64,000 nt of DNA. Origin: Azospirillum sp. RU38E (lineage in GTDB: Bacteria; Pseudomonadota; Alphaproteobacteria; Azospirillales; Azospirillaceae). This document shows positions 9,305 to 17,430 of this stretch, piece after piece; position 1 is the first letter of the stretch; each line of letters opens with the position of its first letter. The notes under the pieces were generated by a model. The model made no database searches, was not told where the DNA came from, and saw nothing but the letters and a program-made list of their open reading frames with translations. Location: the NCBI RefSeq assembly GCF_900188385.1, contig NZ_FZOI01000001.1:620001-684000 (forward strand), written 5' to 3'. Both the position numbers and the translations under genes were made by a program.

Positions 9305-9343
9305 CGTCCTTGGGATTGTTGGAACAGAACAATCCCAAGGACG
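9305..9343 (+). repeat. Long perfect hairpin abutting the ribosome site of the next gene
   Basis: A perfect 16-bp inverted repeat (9305-9320 with 9328-9343) and a 7-base loop. It ends at the ribosome-binding site GGAGG, 10 bases before the DUF1428 start codon. It lacks a T-run, so it is an imperfect terminator for the peptidase gene ending at 9266. It could be an RNA control element or an operator. Confidence 0.6.
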
Positions 9344-9353
9344 GAGGAAACCC

Positions 9354-9707
9354 ATGCCCTATGTTGATGGCTTCATCGTCGCGGTGCCCAAGGACAAGCT
9401 GGCCGATTACAAGGCCCTGGCCAGCACCGCTGCCGAGGTCTGGACCGAATATGGCGCACTCTCCTATCTGGAGGCGGTGGCCGATGATGTGCCCTATGGC
9501 GAACTCACCTCATTCCCCCGTGCCGTGATGGCGAAGGAGGATGAGGTGGTGGTGTTCGCCTGGATCACCTATCCGTCGCGTCAGGCGCGGGACGAGATCA
9601 ATGCCAAGGTGATGGCCGACCCGCGCCTGAACTGCGATCCCGCCACCATGCCCTTTGATGGCAAACGCATGATCTATGGCGGGTTCGAAAGCATCGTGGT
9701 GCGCTGA
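9354..9707 (+). CDS. DUF1428 family protein (YbaA-like)
   Basis: 117 residues matching the DUF1428 family in length and pattern: MPYVDGFIVAVP at the start, then FPRAVMAKEDEVVVFAWI and a C-terminal MPFDGKRMIYGGFE block. This family has a ferredoxin-like dimeric alpha/beta-barrel fold; its function is unknown. The ATG at 9354 follows GGAGGAAAC. An upstream in-frame start at 9288 would read through the hairpin and is unlikely. The last 34 bases overlap the 3' end of the PepSY gene on the other strand. Confidence 0.88.
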   Translation: MPYVDGFIVAVPKDKLADYKALASTAAEVWTEYGALSYLEAVADDVPYGELTSFPRAVMAKEDEVVVFAWITYPSRQARDEINAKVMADPRLNCDPATMPFDGKRMIYGGFESIVVR

Positions 9708-11242
9708 ACCCTGCCAGGGCTGCGCTGGCGGCGGCGTTTCAGCCCCAGCCGGCGCAGCCCCATCCAGCTGCCGGTGGCGCAGAGCAGGCTGACGGCGGCC
9801 AGGGCCGGGATGACCAGCATGTCCCATAGGGGCCGCGCCCGCATCCAGGCGAAATCCAGCCGGTGCAACCCATCCTGCCACCAGCGGAACTGCCGGGCCG
9901 GGGCATCAAAGGCCCGCAGCAAGGCACCGGAACCGGCATCAATATAAAGCCGTGTTGCCTCTGCATCCGCCAGGATGGCCCGCCAGACCGGCAGGGCGAC
10001 AATGCCCTTATGCGCGTAATAATAATCGTCCGGTTCGCTCAGCAGGGTCAGTTCAGCCATTCCGCTGCCGGTCGCGGCGATCGCATCGGAGATTTCGGCT
10101 TCTGTCAGGGGGGCGGGCCGTCCCCCCGCATCGAAGCGCTGGATCAGACCATCCCGCGTCACCGCCGCCAGATGCAGCCGTCCGCCCAGCGGCACCGCCT
10201 CCAGCATCACCGTATCGGGGGGCAGGGCCAGACCGGGGGCCAGCGCCAGGGCATGGGCGGCATCAACCCCCGTCAGCGTGCCGGCCAGCCGGCCCCGCCA
10301 CTGGCCACCGGCTTCACTGTCCAGCAGCCCCCAGGGGTTCATGGAGAGCAGGCCCGATGCCACCCAGGAAAGGGTGAGCAGCCCGGCCACCAGCCCGCTG
10401 ACATGGTGCCAGCGCCACAGGCCGCGATAGGGCACGGACAGGCTGCCATCCCGCCGCCGCAACCGCACCAGCCCGATGATGATCCCGGCCAGGGTGAGGA
10501 AACAGCCGGCCAGCGACAGCCAGATCACCACCTGCGTCCACAGCACCGGCTGCTGGCGCAGCAAGGTGGGGTAGAGCCAGTGCGGCACCGCGCCCAGCCA
10601 GCCCCAGAACCGTTCCCAGCGGGTTGTCTGCTGCACCCGTTCCCCGCTGGCCCCGGCGACATAGAGCACGCTGCCGGCGGCATCATTGAAGGGCACCTTG
10701 TAGAGCGGCTGGTGGCGCCGGGCATTCTGCACCGTCCATTGATCCGCCTCGATCAGCTCGGCCCCCAGGGCCGTGCCGGCAATGCCGCTGCGCCGGGCGG
10801 CATCATTGGCCAGTGTCACCACCTGTTCGGCCGTCAGCGCCGCCACCGGCTGGCCCGTCACCGCATCCAGCAGCACCGGTGTTGCCCGCATCTGTTCCCC
10901 TGGCCGGGGGCCGCGCCCGCCGACGGGTTGCAGGCGCAGCACCGGCCGGTCGCCCAGCATTTCCAGGCGGAAGCCGGCCAATGGGGTTTCCGCCGGCAGG
11001 CTGGCGGACAGGTCGGCCAGCGGCTGGCTCAGGTCCAGGGGGGCAAGACCCAGCCGACGTTCCTCCGCCGTCAGCCGTGGATAATCCACATACATCATGA
11101 CAAAGCCGGACAGGCACCAGACCAGCATGACCAGGCCCAGGCCCACGCCCAACCAGCGATGGGCCCAGACGGTGGCGCGCAGCACCGCCGCCCGCCAATG
11201 GGCGGGCGGCGGGCGACGCCTGTGCACGAGGCTGGCCGGCAT
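9674..11242 (-). CDS. PepSY-associated transmembrane protein
   Basis: 522 residues. Membrane helices lie near residues 28-52 (LGVGLGLVMLVWCLSGFVMMYV), 235-260, 280-305 and 470-495, with two large periplasmic PepSY-like segments between them. This is the arrangement of PepSY_TM proteins (FpvG/PiuB-like), some of which reduce ferric siderophores. The start ATG overlaps the stop of the TonB-receptor gene (ATGA), so the two are translationally coupled and share the cobalamin riboswitch. Its role may be reduction or handling of the imported metal ligand in the periplasm; this is inference. The 3' end overlaps the convergent DUF1428 gene. Confidence 0.85.
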   Translation of the reverse strand: MPASLVHRRRPPPAHWRAAVLRATVWAHRWLGVGLGLVMLVWCLSGFVMMYVDYPRLTAEERRLGLAPLDLSQPLADLSASLPAETPLAGFRLEMLGDRPVLRLQPVGGRGPRPGEQMRATPVLLDAVTGQPVAALTAEQVVTLANDAARRSGIAGTALGAELIEADQWTVQNARRHQPLYKVPFNDAAGSVLYVAGASGERVQQTTRWERFWGWLGAVPHWLYPTLLRQQPVLWTQVVIWLSLAGCFLTLAGIIIGLVRLRRRDGSLSVPYRGLWRWHHVSGLVAGLLTLSWVASGLLSMNPWGLLDSEAGGQWRGRLAGTLTGVDAAHALALAPGLALPPDTVMLEAVPLGGRLHLAAVTRDGLIQRFDAGGRPAPLTEAEISDAIAATGSGMAELTLLSEPDDYYYAHKGIVALPVWRAILADAEATRLYIDAGSGALLRAFDAPARQFRWWQDGLHRLDFAWMRARPLWDMLVIPALAAVSLLCATGSWMGLRRLGLKRRRQRSPGRVQRTTMLSNPP

Positions 11243-13224
11243 CAGAAATGAACGCCGTAATTGACATGCAGGGTGCGCGGCACCCCGCGATAACCATAAA
11301 GGAAGCGCCCGCCGGCATCGGCCGCCGCACTGCCCAGCCGGGTGGCATATTCCTCATCAAACAGGTTTTCCAGCCGTACCCCCAGCCGGTGCCGCCGCTC
11401 GCTGTCCAGGAACAGATGGGCGCCCAGATCGGTGACGACATGGTTGCCGTAATGGCGCCGACCAAAGCCGCTGACTGTCTGCCAGCTGTCCCCGGTCCAG
11501 CTGACCGCCAGATCGGCGCCGAAAAGCCGGTCGACCGGCTGATAGGAGATACCGGCCTTGGCGAAATCCGTCGGGATGCGGTCGCGCTGCTGGTCGGACC
11601 CCTGGTTGCGGGAGCGGGTATGGGTGTAGCTGGCATCCAGCCGCCAATCCGCGTCCGGCTGCCAGCCGACCTGGAACTCCCCGCCGCGCACCTGCACCTT
11701 GCGGTCTTCATTGATGTAAATTCCGTCCGGGAAGGCCGGGTTGCTGTAGGTATCGGTGATCAGGTTGTTGATGCGGCGGGCAAAGCCGGTCACCTGCCAG
11801 GTGATCCGGCCCGCCGTTTCCAGCGCACCGCCCAGCGACAGGTTGGCGGACAGGCTGCGCTCGGGGGCCAGCTTCGGGTTACCGCGTGCGCAGCAGGGAT
11901 CAACCGCGAATAATTGTTCGGCACTGGGTAACAGGAAGGAGGTGCCGCCCACCCCCTCCAGATAAAGCGCCTCGCTGAAATCATAGCGGCCGCTGACATT
12001 CCACACCGTGCTGTCGGCGGCATCGGTGTGGTTATAGCGCACACCGGCCGCCAGCTTCAGATCGCTGGAAAGATCATCATTGCTGCGGATTTGCAGGATG
12101 CCGGCATGAACCTGTTCGGTCTTGCCGGCGATCAGCAGCACATCATCCCGGCCATGGAAATTCTGGAAATCATAGCCCAGCAGATAATCCACCCCGCGAT
12201 GCAGGGCCAGTTTCAGCACCCCGTTCACCCCGTAATCCCGATAGCCCCAATAGGTGCCGGGCGGGTTGATCACCACCGGTGGGCCGCCGGTCAGGCTGTT
12301 CTGGATATTGGCGTATTTCGTATCCCAATCATGGAAATAGCCTTTCAGGAAGAACTGGGCGATGCCGGTGGGCGTGTAATCCAGCCGCAGGCTGGCAATC
12401 TCCTCGTCCCGGTCATTGTAATTCAGCAAGGTGCGGGCCGGGGTGGCGAAATCCACCTTGGCGTCGGTATGCTGATAGGACAGTTCCAGCGACAGGTCTT
12501 CGGCCAGTTCCGTACCATATTTCAGCCCGGCGGAGCGGACGTCAAAGCCGCGGTCGCGCTGGGTTGCACTGGGCTGCATCACCGTATAGGGGCGATAGCC
12601 TTCCGCCTTTTCCTTGGTGGCGTAGAGTACCAGCTTATGCGCATCAATGCGGCCGCGGACATAGCCATCCAGGTGATAGGTGCCGCGCGTGTCAAAGCCG
12701 ATATTGGCCTGCCCGTCTGGCGTGTCGCTGAAGCCGCGCGTCACCACATTGATGGCGCCGGCGGCGGCCTGGGTGCCGAAGAACAGGCTCTGCCCGCCTT
12801 TCAGCACCTCGATCCGTTCCACCATGCTGGCCGGCAGCGTGTCGGCCGGCGTGGTGGTGCCGTAAAGCCGGTTATTGATGCGCACCCCATCCACCAGCCA
12901 CAGCACATCCTGGGTGCGCGACCCCTGCAACGAGATATCGACGTAGGAGAAGGGGCCGGAATTCGGCATCAGGTAAAGGCCGGGGGTCAGCATTTGCAGG
13001 GCCTGGGAAACATCGCGGAAGCCCCCCTCCTTGATCTGCCGTTCGCCGATGATTTCAAGATCGCTGCCATAGGCGGCCAGTTCCTGGGGCAGCGTTTCCT
13101 CCAGCGAACGGCCGGTGACGATGATTTCCTCGGTCTGTGCCACCTGCACATCGGCGGCGGCGGGCAGGGTGGTGAGACCGGCCAGGGCCATCAGGGCCAG
13201 CCGGGATACCTGGTTATTTGTCAT
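11242..13224 (-). CDS. TonB-dependent outer-membrane receptor, probably for vitamin B12 or another corrinoid
   Basis: 660 residues. A signal peptide (LALMALAGLTTLPAAADV) and TonB-box-like TEEIIVTG are followed by a plug domain (about residues 35-150, with LQGSRTQDVLWLVDGVRIN and ERIEVLKGGQS). The 22-strand barrel ends in a terminal Phe, the usual outer-membrane signal. I chose the ATG at 13224 because GGGGA lies 5 bases upstream; an in-frame ATG at 13254 would add 10 residues. The substrate is inferred from the cobalamin riboswitch upstream, which makes BtuB-type function likely. The downstream PepSY gene overlaps its stop codon. Confidence 0.9.
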   Translation of the reverse strand: MTNNQVSRLALMALAGLTTLPAAADVQVAQTEEIIVTGRSLEETLPQELAAYGSDLEIIGERQIKEGGFRDVSQALQMLTPGLYLMPNSGPFSYVDISLQGSRTQDVLWLVDGVRINNRLYGTTTPADTLPASMVERIEVLKGGQSLFFGTQAAAGAINVVTRGFSDTPDGQANIGFDTRGTYHLDGYVRGRIDAHKLVLYATKEKAEGYRPYTVMQPSATQRDRGFDVRSAGLKYGTELAEDLSLELSYQHTDAKVDFATPARTLLNYNDRDEEIASLRLDYTPTGIAQFFLKGYFHDWDTKYANIQNSLTGGPPVVINPPGTYWGYRDYGVNGVLKLALHRGVDYLLGYDFQNFHGRDDVLLIAGKTEQVHAGILQIRSNDDLSSDLKLAAGVRYNHTDAADSTVWNVSGRYDFSEALYLEGVGGTSFLLPSAEQLFAVDPCCARGNPKLAPERSLSANLSLGGALETAGRITWQVTGFARRINNLITDTYSNPAFPDGIYINEDRKVQVRGGEFQVGWQPDADWRLDASYTHTRSRNQGSDQQRDRIPTDFAKAGISYQPVDRLFGADLAVSWTGDSWQTVSGFGRRHYGNHVVTDLGAHLFLDSERRHRLGVRLENLFDEEYATRLGSAAADAGGRFLYGYRGVPRTLHVNYGVHF

Positions 13225-13563
13225 TGGTTCCCCACAATGCATGAGCGCGATCATTCAGTTGCCGTAACATTCCCTCCCGTCCGCGGGAGTTAATTACTGT
13301 TCCGAAACTGTTACAGATCGCGTTCCCGGCACTGTTTCGCCGCGCGGGTCCAAGCCCCGACGACAGCCCCGTCTGGCGACACTGCAACAGGGCAGGGGGC
13401 ATCTCGCCGGCAGGCGAACAGGCGCGCGCCAGCGGTCGGACGCGCCTGTTGCCAGGCGCCCGTCGGCACGTTCCGATGCGGCCCCCGCCGCTCGGTCGTC
13501 GCTCAAGACGAGAGTGAACCCGTGCCCCGGCCAACCCCTGAGCCAAAGCAGAGAGCGACACAG
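13225..13563 (-). other. Long leader between riboswitch and receptor gene
   Basis: About 340 bases of transcribed leader with no convincing gene. Two compact hairpins are visible: arms 13453-13459/13442-13448 with a 4-base loop, and arms 13284-13289/13274-13279 with a CGGA tetraloop, about 50 bases before the start codon. Neither has a T-run, so control is more likely at translation, or through an unrecognised or Rho-dependent terminator. Reading frames in it have unremarkable composition. Confidence 0.5.
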
Positions 13564-13750
13564 CGCCGGTCGGTCTCCTGGCTCGCGGGTCATCGCCTGA
13601 CAGACACCTTCCCAGGCATGGCCCCTTTCAGGGGGTGCCCAGTGGCTGCGGGGTTGCGGCCCCGCCCGTCTGTCACGCTCGCCGCTTACAGTTACAGGGA
13701 TAGCCGCAGATTTGGATCAGGTGATCCGCACTGTGTTCCCGGTACCGGCG
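13564..13750 (-). promoter_or_regulatory. Cobalamin (adenosylcobalamin) riboswitch
   Basis: Read on the minus strand this has the class-I cobalamin riboswitch blocks in order: CCGGGAACACAGTGCGG, CCAAATCTGCGGC, CCCTGTAACTGTAAGCGGC, GCCACTGGG, CTGGGAAGG and GCGAGCCAGGAGACC. The closing P1 stem pairs 13744-13750 with 13564-13570 over 7 bp. Such riboswitches lower expression when B12 is plentiful. It controls the TonB receptor and, by coupling, the PepSY gene. Confidence 0.95.
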
Positions 13751-13811
13751 TGTTGATGGTTGGTGGCATGAAAGGTTAAGCGCCACCGGCTTCAGGCATA
13801 ACCGAATCAAA

Positions 13812-13849
13812 ACGGGCCGGCAACGGCAGATTATGCCGCGCCGGCCCGT
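13812..13849 (-). terminator. Terminator of the metallophosphoesterase-glycosyltransferase operon
   Basis: A perfect 10-bp stem (13840-13849 with 13812-13821) around an 18-base loop, followed on the minus strand by TTTTGATT. It lies 28 bases after the glycosyltransferase stop codon and separates that operon from the riboswitch. Confidence 0.7.
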
Positions 13850-13876
13850 GATGGCGTGCGCCAAGGCGGATTGCTG

Positions 13877-14905
13877 TCAAGCCGCCTGATCGGCCAAGCC
13901 TTCCGGCGTGAAGGGGCGCAGGTTGGCCAGGAACTGGCGGGCACAGGCCTGCCAGGAGAAGGTCAGCGCATGGTCGCGACACAGCGCGGGATTAATTTCC
14001 AGCGCCTTCAGGCAGGCGCGGCGCAAATCCGTATCCAGCACGCCGGCCGGATGGCTGCCGATCACATCCAGCGGGCCGGGCACGGGGAAGGCCGCCACCG
14101 GCAGGCCGCTGGCCAGCGCCTCCAGCAGCACCAGCCCGAACGTGTCGGTCCGCGAGGGGAAGACGAAGGCATCGGCGGCGGCATAATGCCGGGCCAGCTC
14201 CTCACCATGCTTGGCACCGACAAAGATGACGCCGGGATATTTGGCCTGCAGCTCCGCCCGCTGCGGCCCGTCGCCCACCACCACCTTGGAACCGGGCAGG
14301 TCCAGCGACAGGAACGCTTCGATATTTTTTTCCACCGCCACCCGGCCGACAGAGATGAAGACCGGCCGGGGCAGGTGATCGAACAGGCTCTTGTCGCGCG
14401 GGCGGAACAGCTCGGTATCCACCCCGCGCGACCAGCGGCGGATATTGGTGAAGCCGCGCTGCACCAGATCAGCCTCAATGCTGGCGGTGGCCACCATCAC
14501 CGAATGGGCCGGCGAATGGAACCGGCGCACAAAGGCATAGGAAAGGCGCAGCGGCACCGGTGCGCGATCCCGCACATATTCCGGGAAACGGGTGTGATAG
14601 GCGGTGGTAAAGGGCAGGCCGCGTTTCAGGCAGTAACGCCGGGCGGCGAAGCCCAGCGGGCCTTCGGTGGCGATATGGATGGCGTCGGGCTGGGCCGCCT
14701 CAATCATCTGCCGCACCCGCCGGCCGGGGGCCAGGGCGAGGCGGATTTCCGGATATGTCGGCATGGGGATGGTGCGGAACCGGTCGGGCGAGATCACCTC
14801 CACCCGATGGCCCAGCCGTTCCAGTTCGGCCCGCGTCGTCGTCAGGGTGCGCACGACGCCGTTGACCTGCGGATGCCAGGCATCCGTGACGATCAACAGC
14901 TTCAC
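13877..14905 (-). CDS. GT4 glycosyltransferase, Agt-like (glycolipid synthesis candidate)
   Basis: 342 residues, GT-B fold. The N-terminal block KLLIVTDAWHPQVNGVVRTL and the C-terminal nucleotide-sugar block (PSRTDTFGLVLLEALASGLPV, near residue 250-275) are typical of the GT4 subgroup that includes SqdX, MgtA and Agt lipid glycosyltransferases. The first acidic residue of the EX7E motif is Asp, as in many of this subgroup. The start is a GTG at 14905 that overlaps the metallophosphoesterase stop (GTGA), so the pair is translationally coupled. Known Agt enzymes add glucose or glucuronate to diacylglycerol made by PlcP under phosphate limitation. The pairing makes this role likely, but acceptor and sugar are inferred. 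Confidence 0.85.
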   Translation of the reverse strand: MKLLIVTDAWHPQVNGVVRTLTTTRAELERLGHRVEVISPDRFRTIPMPTYPEIRLALAPGRRVRQMIEAAQPDAIHIATEGPLGFAARRYCLKRGLPFTTAYHTRFPEYVRDRAPVPLRLSYAFVRRFHSPAHSVMVATASIEADLVQRGFTNIRRWSRGVDTELFRPRDKSLFDHLPRPVFISVGRVAVEKNIEAFLSLDLPGSKVVVGDGPQRAELQAKYPGVIFVGAKHGEELARHYAAADAFVFPSRTDTFGLVLLEALASGLPVAAFPVPGPLDVIGSHPAGVLDTDLRRACLKALEINPALCRDHALTFSWQACARQFLANLRPFTPEGLADQAA

Positions 14906-15699
14906 GCTGCCGCCTTCATCGCCGTGCGGGAGGCGACAATATCCGCCCAGCGCAGGATTTCCAACCGCCCGTCCATGTGTTCCACCAGTGCGGTACATGA
15001 TTCGACCCAGTCCCCATCATTCACATAGAGAACACCGTCCATGTCGCGCATTTCGGCATGGTGGATATGGCCGCAGATGACGCCATCCACCTGCCGCCGC
15101 CGCGCTTCGTCGGTCAGCGCGGTTTCGTAATCGCCAATAAATTCGACAGCCTTTTTGGTCTTGTGCTTCAGATAGGCTGACAGCGACCAGTAGGGGAAAC
15201 CCAGCTTGCGGCGAACCTTGTTCACCGCCGTGTTCAGCCACAGCAGGAAGGTGTAGGCACTGTCGCCGACAAAGGCCAACCACTTGGCATAGCGCACCAC
15301 GGCGTCGAACTGGTCGCCATGGATCACCAGATAGCGCTTGCCGTCGGCGGCCTCGTGGATGGTGTCTTCCAGGATGGTGACGCCGCCGAACTGCAGCCCG
15401 ACAAATTCCCGGAAAGCCTCATCATGGTTGCCGGGCACCAGGATCACCTGGGTGCCCTTGCGGGCGCGGCGCAGCACCTTCTGCACCACGTCATTATGCG
15501 CCTGTGGCCAGTACCAGCTTTTCTTCAGCCGCCAGCCATCGACGATATCGCCGACCAGATAGAGACGATCCGACTCGGTATGTTTCAGGAAATCCAGCAG
15601 CATTTCCGCCTGGCACCCGCGGGTGCCCAGGTGAATGTCGGAAAGCCAGATCGTCCGGTAACGCTTGACGTCTTCGTCGCCCAGCATGACTGCCCCCAT
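14902..15699 (-). CDS. Calcineurin-like metallophosphoesterase, PlcP/LpxH-like
   Basis: 265 residues. All metal-binding blocks of the family are present in order: SDIHLG (about 20), GDIVDG (about 51), GNHDEA (about 91), HGDQFD (about 126) and GHIHHAE (about 209). Automatic annotation would call it UDP-2,3-diacylglucosamine diphosphatase (LpxH-like). However, the extended middle region and the coupling to a GT4 glycosyltransferase match PlcP, the phospholipase C that releases diacylglycerol from membrane phospholipids in Sinorhizobium and marine bacteria. The ATG at 15699 or the one at 15687 could be the start; GGGGGCAG favours the latter. It is divergent from a diacylglycerol-kinase-like gene. 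Confidence 0.82.
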   Translation of the reverse strand: MGAVMLGDEDVKRYRTIWLSDIHLGTRGCQAEMLLDFLKHTESDRLYLVGDIVDGWRLKKSWYWPQAHNDVVQKVLRRARKGTQVILVPGNHDEAFREFVGLQFGGVTILEDTIHEAADGKRYLVIHGDQFDAVVRYAKWLAFVGDSAYTFLLWLNTAVNKVRRKLGFPYWSLSAYLKHKTKKAVEFIGDYETALTDEARRRQVDGVICGHIHHAEMRDMDGVLYVNDGDWVESCTALVEHMDGRLEILRWADIVASRTAMKAAA

Positions 15700-15845
15700 G
15701 GCCGGTCAACCCCAATCCCCCACCCCGATAAACCGTCTCATCCACATATTGTTATTGTCATGGCTTAAGACTATCTATCGACAGCTTGCTGGTTCTATAT
15801 CGGCACTCCGGGCGATTGACCACCATATGAGCGGTGAAGAACCTC

Positions 15846-16853
15846 ATGTTATTCAAATCTTCTTCGGACAGTCATGATGAATACATGATCCATTCATCCG
15901 ATCGTCATAATGGGGCGGCTTTGCCTGTTTCTGCGCCAGGGCGTCGATTGTTGGTCATCTTCAATCCCACGGCGGGGCGACGGCGGCCGGGCTATCTGGA
16001 CCGTGCCCTGGCCGCTGCGCGGGGGGCGGGGGCGGGAATCGAGCTGTCGGCGACGACGGCCGCCGGCGATGCGGAGCGCATGGCGGCGGCGGCCGTGCGC
16101 TCCGGTGGCTTTGACGTCATTGTGGCGGCGGGTGGTGATGGCACCATCAACGAGGTGATCAACGGTATGGTTGGGGCGGCGCTCGTGGCCGGCCTGTCCT
16201 TACCGGCCCTGGGGATTGTGCCGCTGGGCACGGCCAATGTGCTGGCGCATGAACTGGGCATGGCGGCCGAGGCGGGGATGGTGGGGCGCTGGCTGGCCAC
16301 CGCGTCGGCCCGGCCCATCCGGCTGGGCCGGGCCAATGGCCGGTTGTTCGTGCAGATGGCGGGGGTGGGCATGGATGCGCGTGTGGTGGCCGGTATTGAT
16401 CCGGTGGTGAAGCGCCGGCTGGGCAAGGGCGCCTATGCGCTGGGCTCCCTGCGGGAGATCATGGCCGGCCCCCGCTGCGATTATCGGGTGCGGGCCACCG
16501 GCCCGGATGGGGCGGTGGCGGCCCTGGAAGGGGCCAGCGCCATCATCTGCAACGGGCATTATTATGGCGGCACCTTCGTGCTGGCCCCAGACGCACGGCT
16601 GGATGCCAACAGTTTTCAACTGGTGCTGTTCCAGCGGCCGGGGCGGCTGGCGGCTTTGTCCTATGCGTCTGCCATGGTACTGGGGCTGATCCCGAAGCGT
16701 CGGGATGTCAGCATCCTGCCTGTTACCGCCGTGGAGATCGACGGGCCGGCGGGGGAGCCGGTGCAGGGTGATGGCGATGTCATCGCCCGGCTGCCCCTGC
16801 GGATTGAACGCTTGCCGATTCCCTTGAACGTGCTGTCGCCGGACACAGTATAA
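15846..16853 (+). CDS. Diacylglycerol/lipid kinase family protein (YegS/BmrU-like)
   Basis: 335 residues with the DAGK catalytic domain: LLVIFNPTAGRRRPG near residue 37, VIVAAGGDGTINEVINGM near 90 and LGTANVLAHELGM near 130. The C-terminal beta-sandwich runs from about 145 to the end. It would phosphorylate diacylglycerol or a related lipid at the membrane face. The start is uncertain: GTG 15834, ATG 15846 (GGTGA upstream; chosen) or ATG 15885 before the conserved part. It is divergent from the PlcP/Agt-like pair, so it may recycle the diacylglycerol they generate to phosphatidate; that link is inference. Confidence 0.85.
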   Translation: MLFKSSSDSHDEYMIHSSDRHNGAALPVSAPGRRLLVIFNPTAGRRRPGYLDRALAAARGAGAGIELSATTAAGDAERMAAAAVRSGGFDVIVAAGGDGTINEVINGMVGAALVAGLSLPALGIVPLGTANVLAHELGMAAEAGMVGRWLATASARPIRLGRANGRLFVQMAGVGMDARVVAGIDPVVKRRLGKGAYALGSLREIMAGPRCDYRVRATGPDGAVAALEGASAIICNGHYYGGTFVLAPDARLDANSFQLVLFQRPGRLAALSYASAMVLGLIPKRRDVSILPVTAVEIDGPAGEPVQGDGDVIARLPLRIERLPIPLNVLSPDTV

Positions 16854-16868
16854 AGTGGGGCAAGACAG

Positions 16869-17189
16869 TTAACTGGCGGCGGCGTCGCGGCGTCGCGGCT
16901 GGTCCCAGACGGCCAGACATTCCTCGGCCGTTGCCCCAACCCCGATCGGGTGCCAACCGCGACGGTCATTGAAGCTCAGGCGATAGGTACCGCTGCGATC
17001 CCGTTCAAACTTAAAGACCGGCCGTTCGGCATCGGGAAAGCTGACAAGGAAACTGTCATTGTCGCGACTGCTGACCCGGCGGTGCGGCTGCCACAATCCC
17101 CGGCGCACCTTGTCCTCGGCCAACCGGGACCAGCAGGCAACATCGTCGGGGGTGAAACGGGTAACCGGGAAGGGGATGACGAGACACAT
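16869..17189 (-). CDS. Hypothetical small protein
   Basis: 106 residues starting MCLVIPFPVTRF. It contains a short patch of alternating hydrophobic and charged residues (SFLVSFPDAERPVFKFERD) and ends in a basic tail. No signal peptide or membrane segment. I do not recognise the family. The ATG at 17189 gives the most compact protein; in-frame sequence upstream to 17261 looks non-coding. It is convergent with the lipid kinase gene (15 bases between stops) and divergent from the atp operon. Third positions are GC-rich as in real genes here. Confidence 0.6.
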   Translation of the reverse strand: MCLVIPFPVTRFTPDDVACWSRLAEDKVRRGLWQPHRRVSSRDNDSFLVSFPDAERPVFKFERDRSGTYRLSFNDRRGWHPIGVGATAEECLAVWDQPRRRDAAAS

Positions 17190-17309
17190 GGCCGGGCACC
17201 TTGGACGACGGAATGAGGGCGGCCATAATCTGGCCTTTGTTCTGTCCAAACTGGCGCGCAACCGGTTAACGGGAACTTTACGGAGAAGCCCGCAAGATCA
17301 ACGCCTTCG

Positions 17310-17341
17310 TATAGGTTGGCCCCGGATGGGCCCACCCTATA
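17310..17341 (+). repeat. Imperfect hairpin in the atp leader region
   Basis: TATAGGTTGGCCC at 17310-17322 pairs with the run ending CCACCCTATA at 17341, interrupted by one bulge and one mismatch. It is 65 bases before an intrinsic-terminator-like hairpin, so the two could bound a short RNA. Confidence 0.45.
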
Positions 17342-17406
17342 CCAATGGCATTATCATCTCGCACCTGCGCAAGGCGCCCTTGCACCTTCGTCGGATCGCC
17401 CGCCCC

Positions 17407-17430
17407 AAACGCCGCAGATCGGCGTTTTTT
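17407..17430 (+). terminator. Intrinsic terminator upstream of atpH
   Basis: AAACGCCG (17407-17414), a 5-base loop and CGGCGTTT (17420-17427), followed by three more T. The T-run is on the plus strand, yet no plus-strand gene ends just before it: the nearest upstream, the lipid kinase, stops at 16853. It could end a small RNA or act as a transcription attenuator for the atp operon. Confidence 0.65.

Noticed and set aside
13294-13593. 99-codon minus-strand frame in the riboswitch leader
   Set aside because: It overlaps the 3' end of the aptamer, is Arg/Cys-rich and has no ribosome site; more likely non-coding leader.
15744-15772. Possible Pho box upstream of the PlcP-like gene
   Set aside because: Only one half-site (TTGTCAT at 15755-15761) is good; the second repeat expected 11 bases away is absent.
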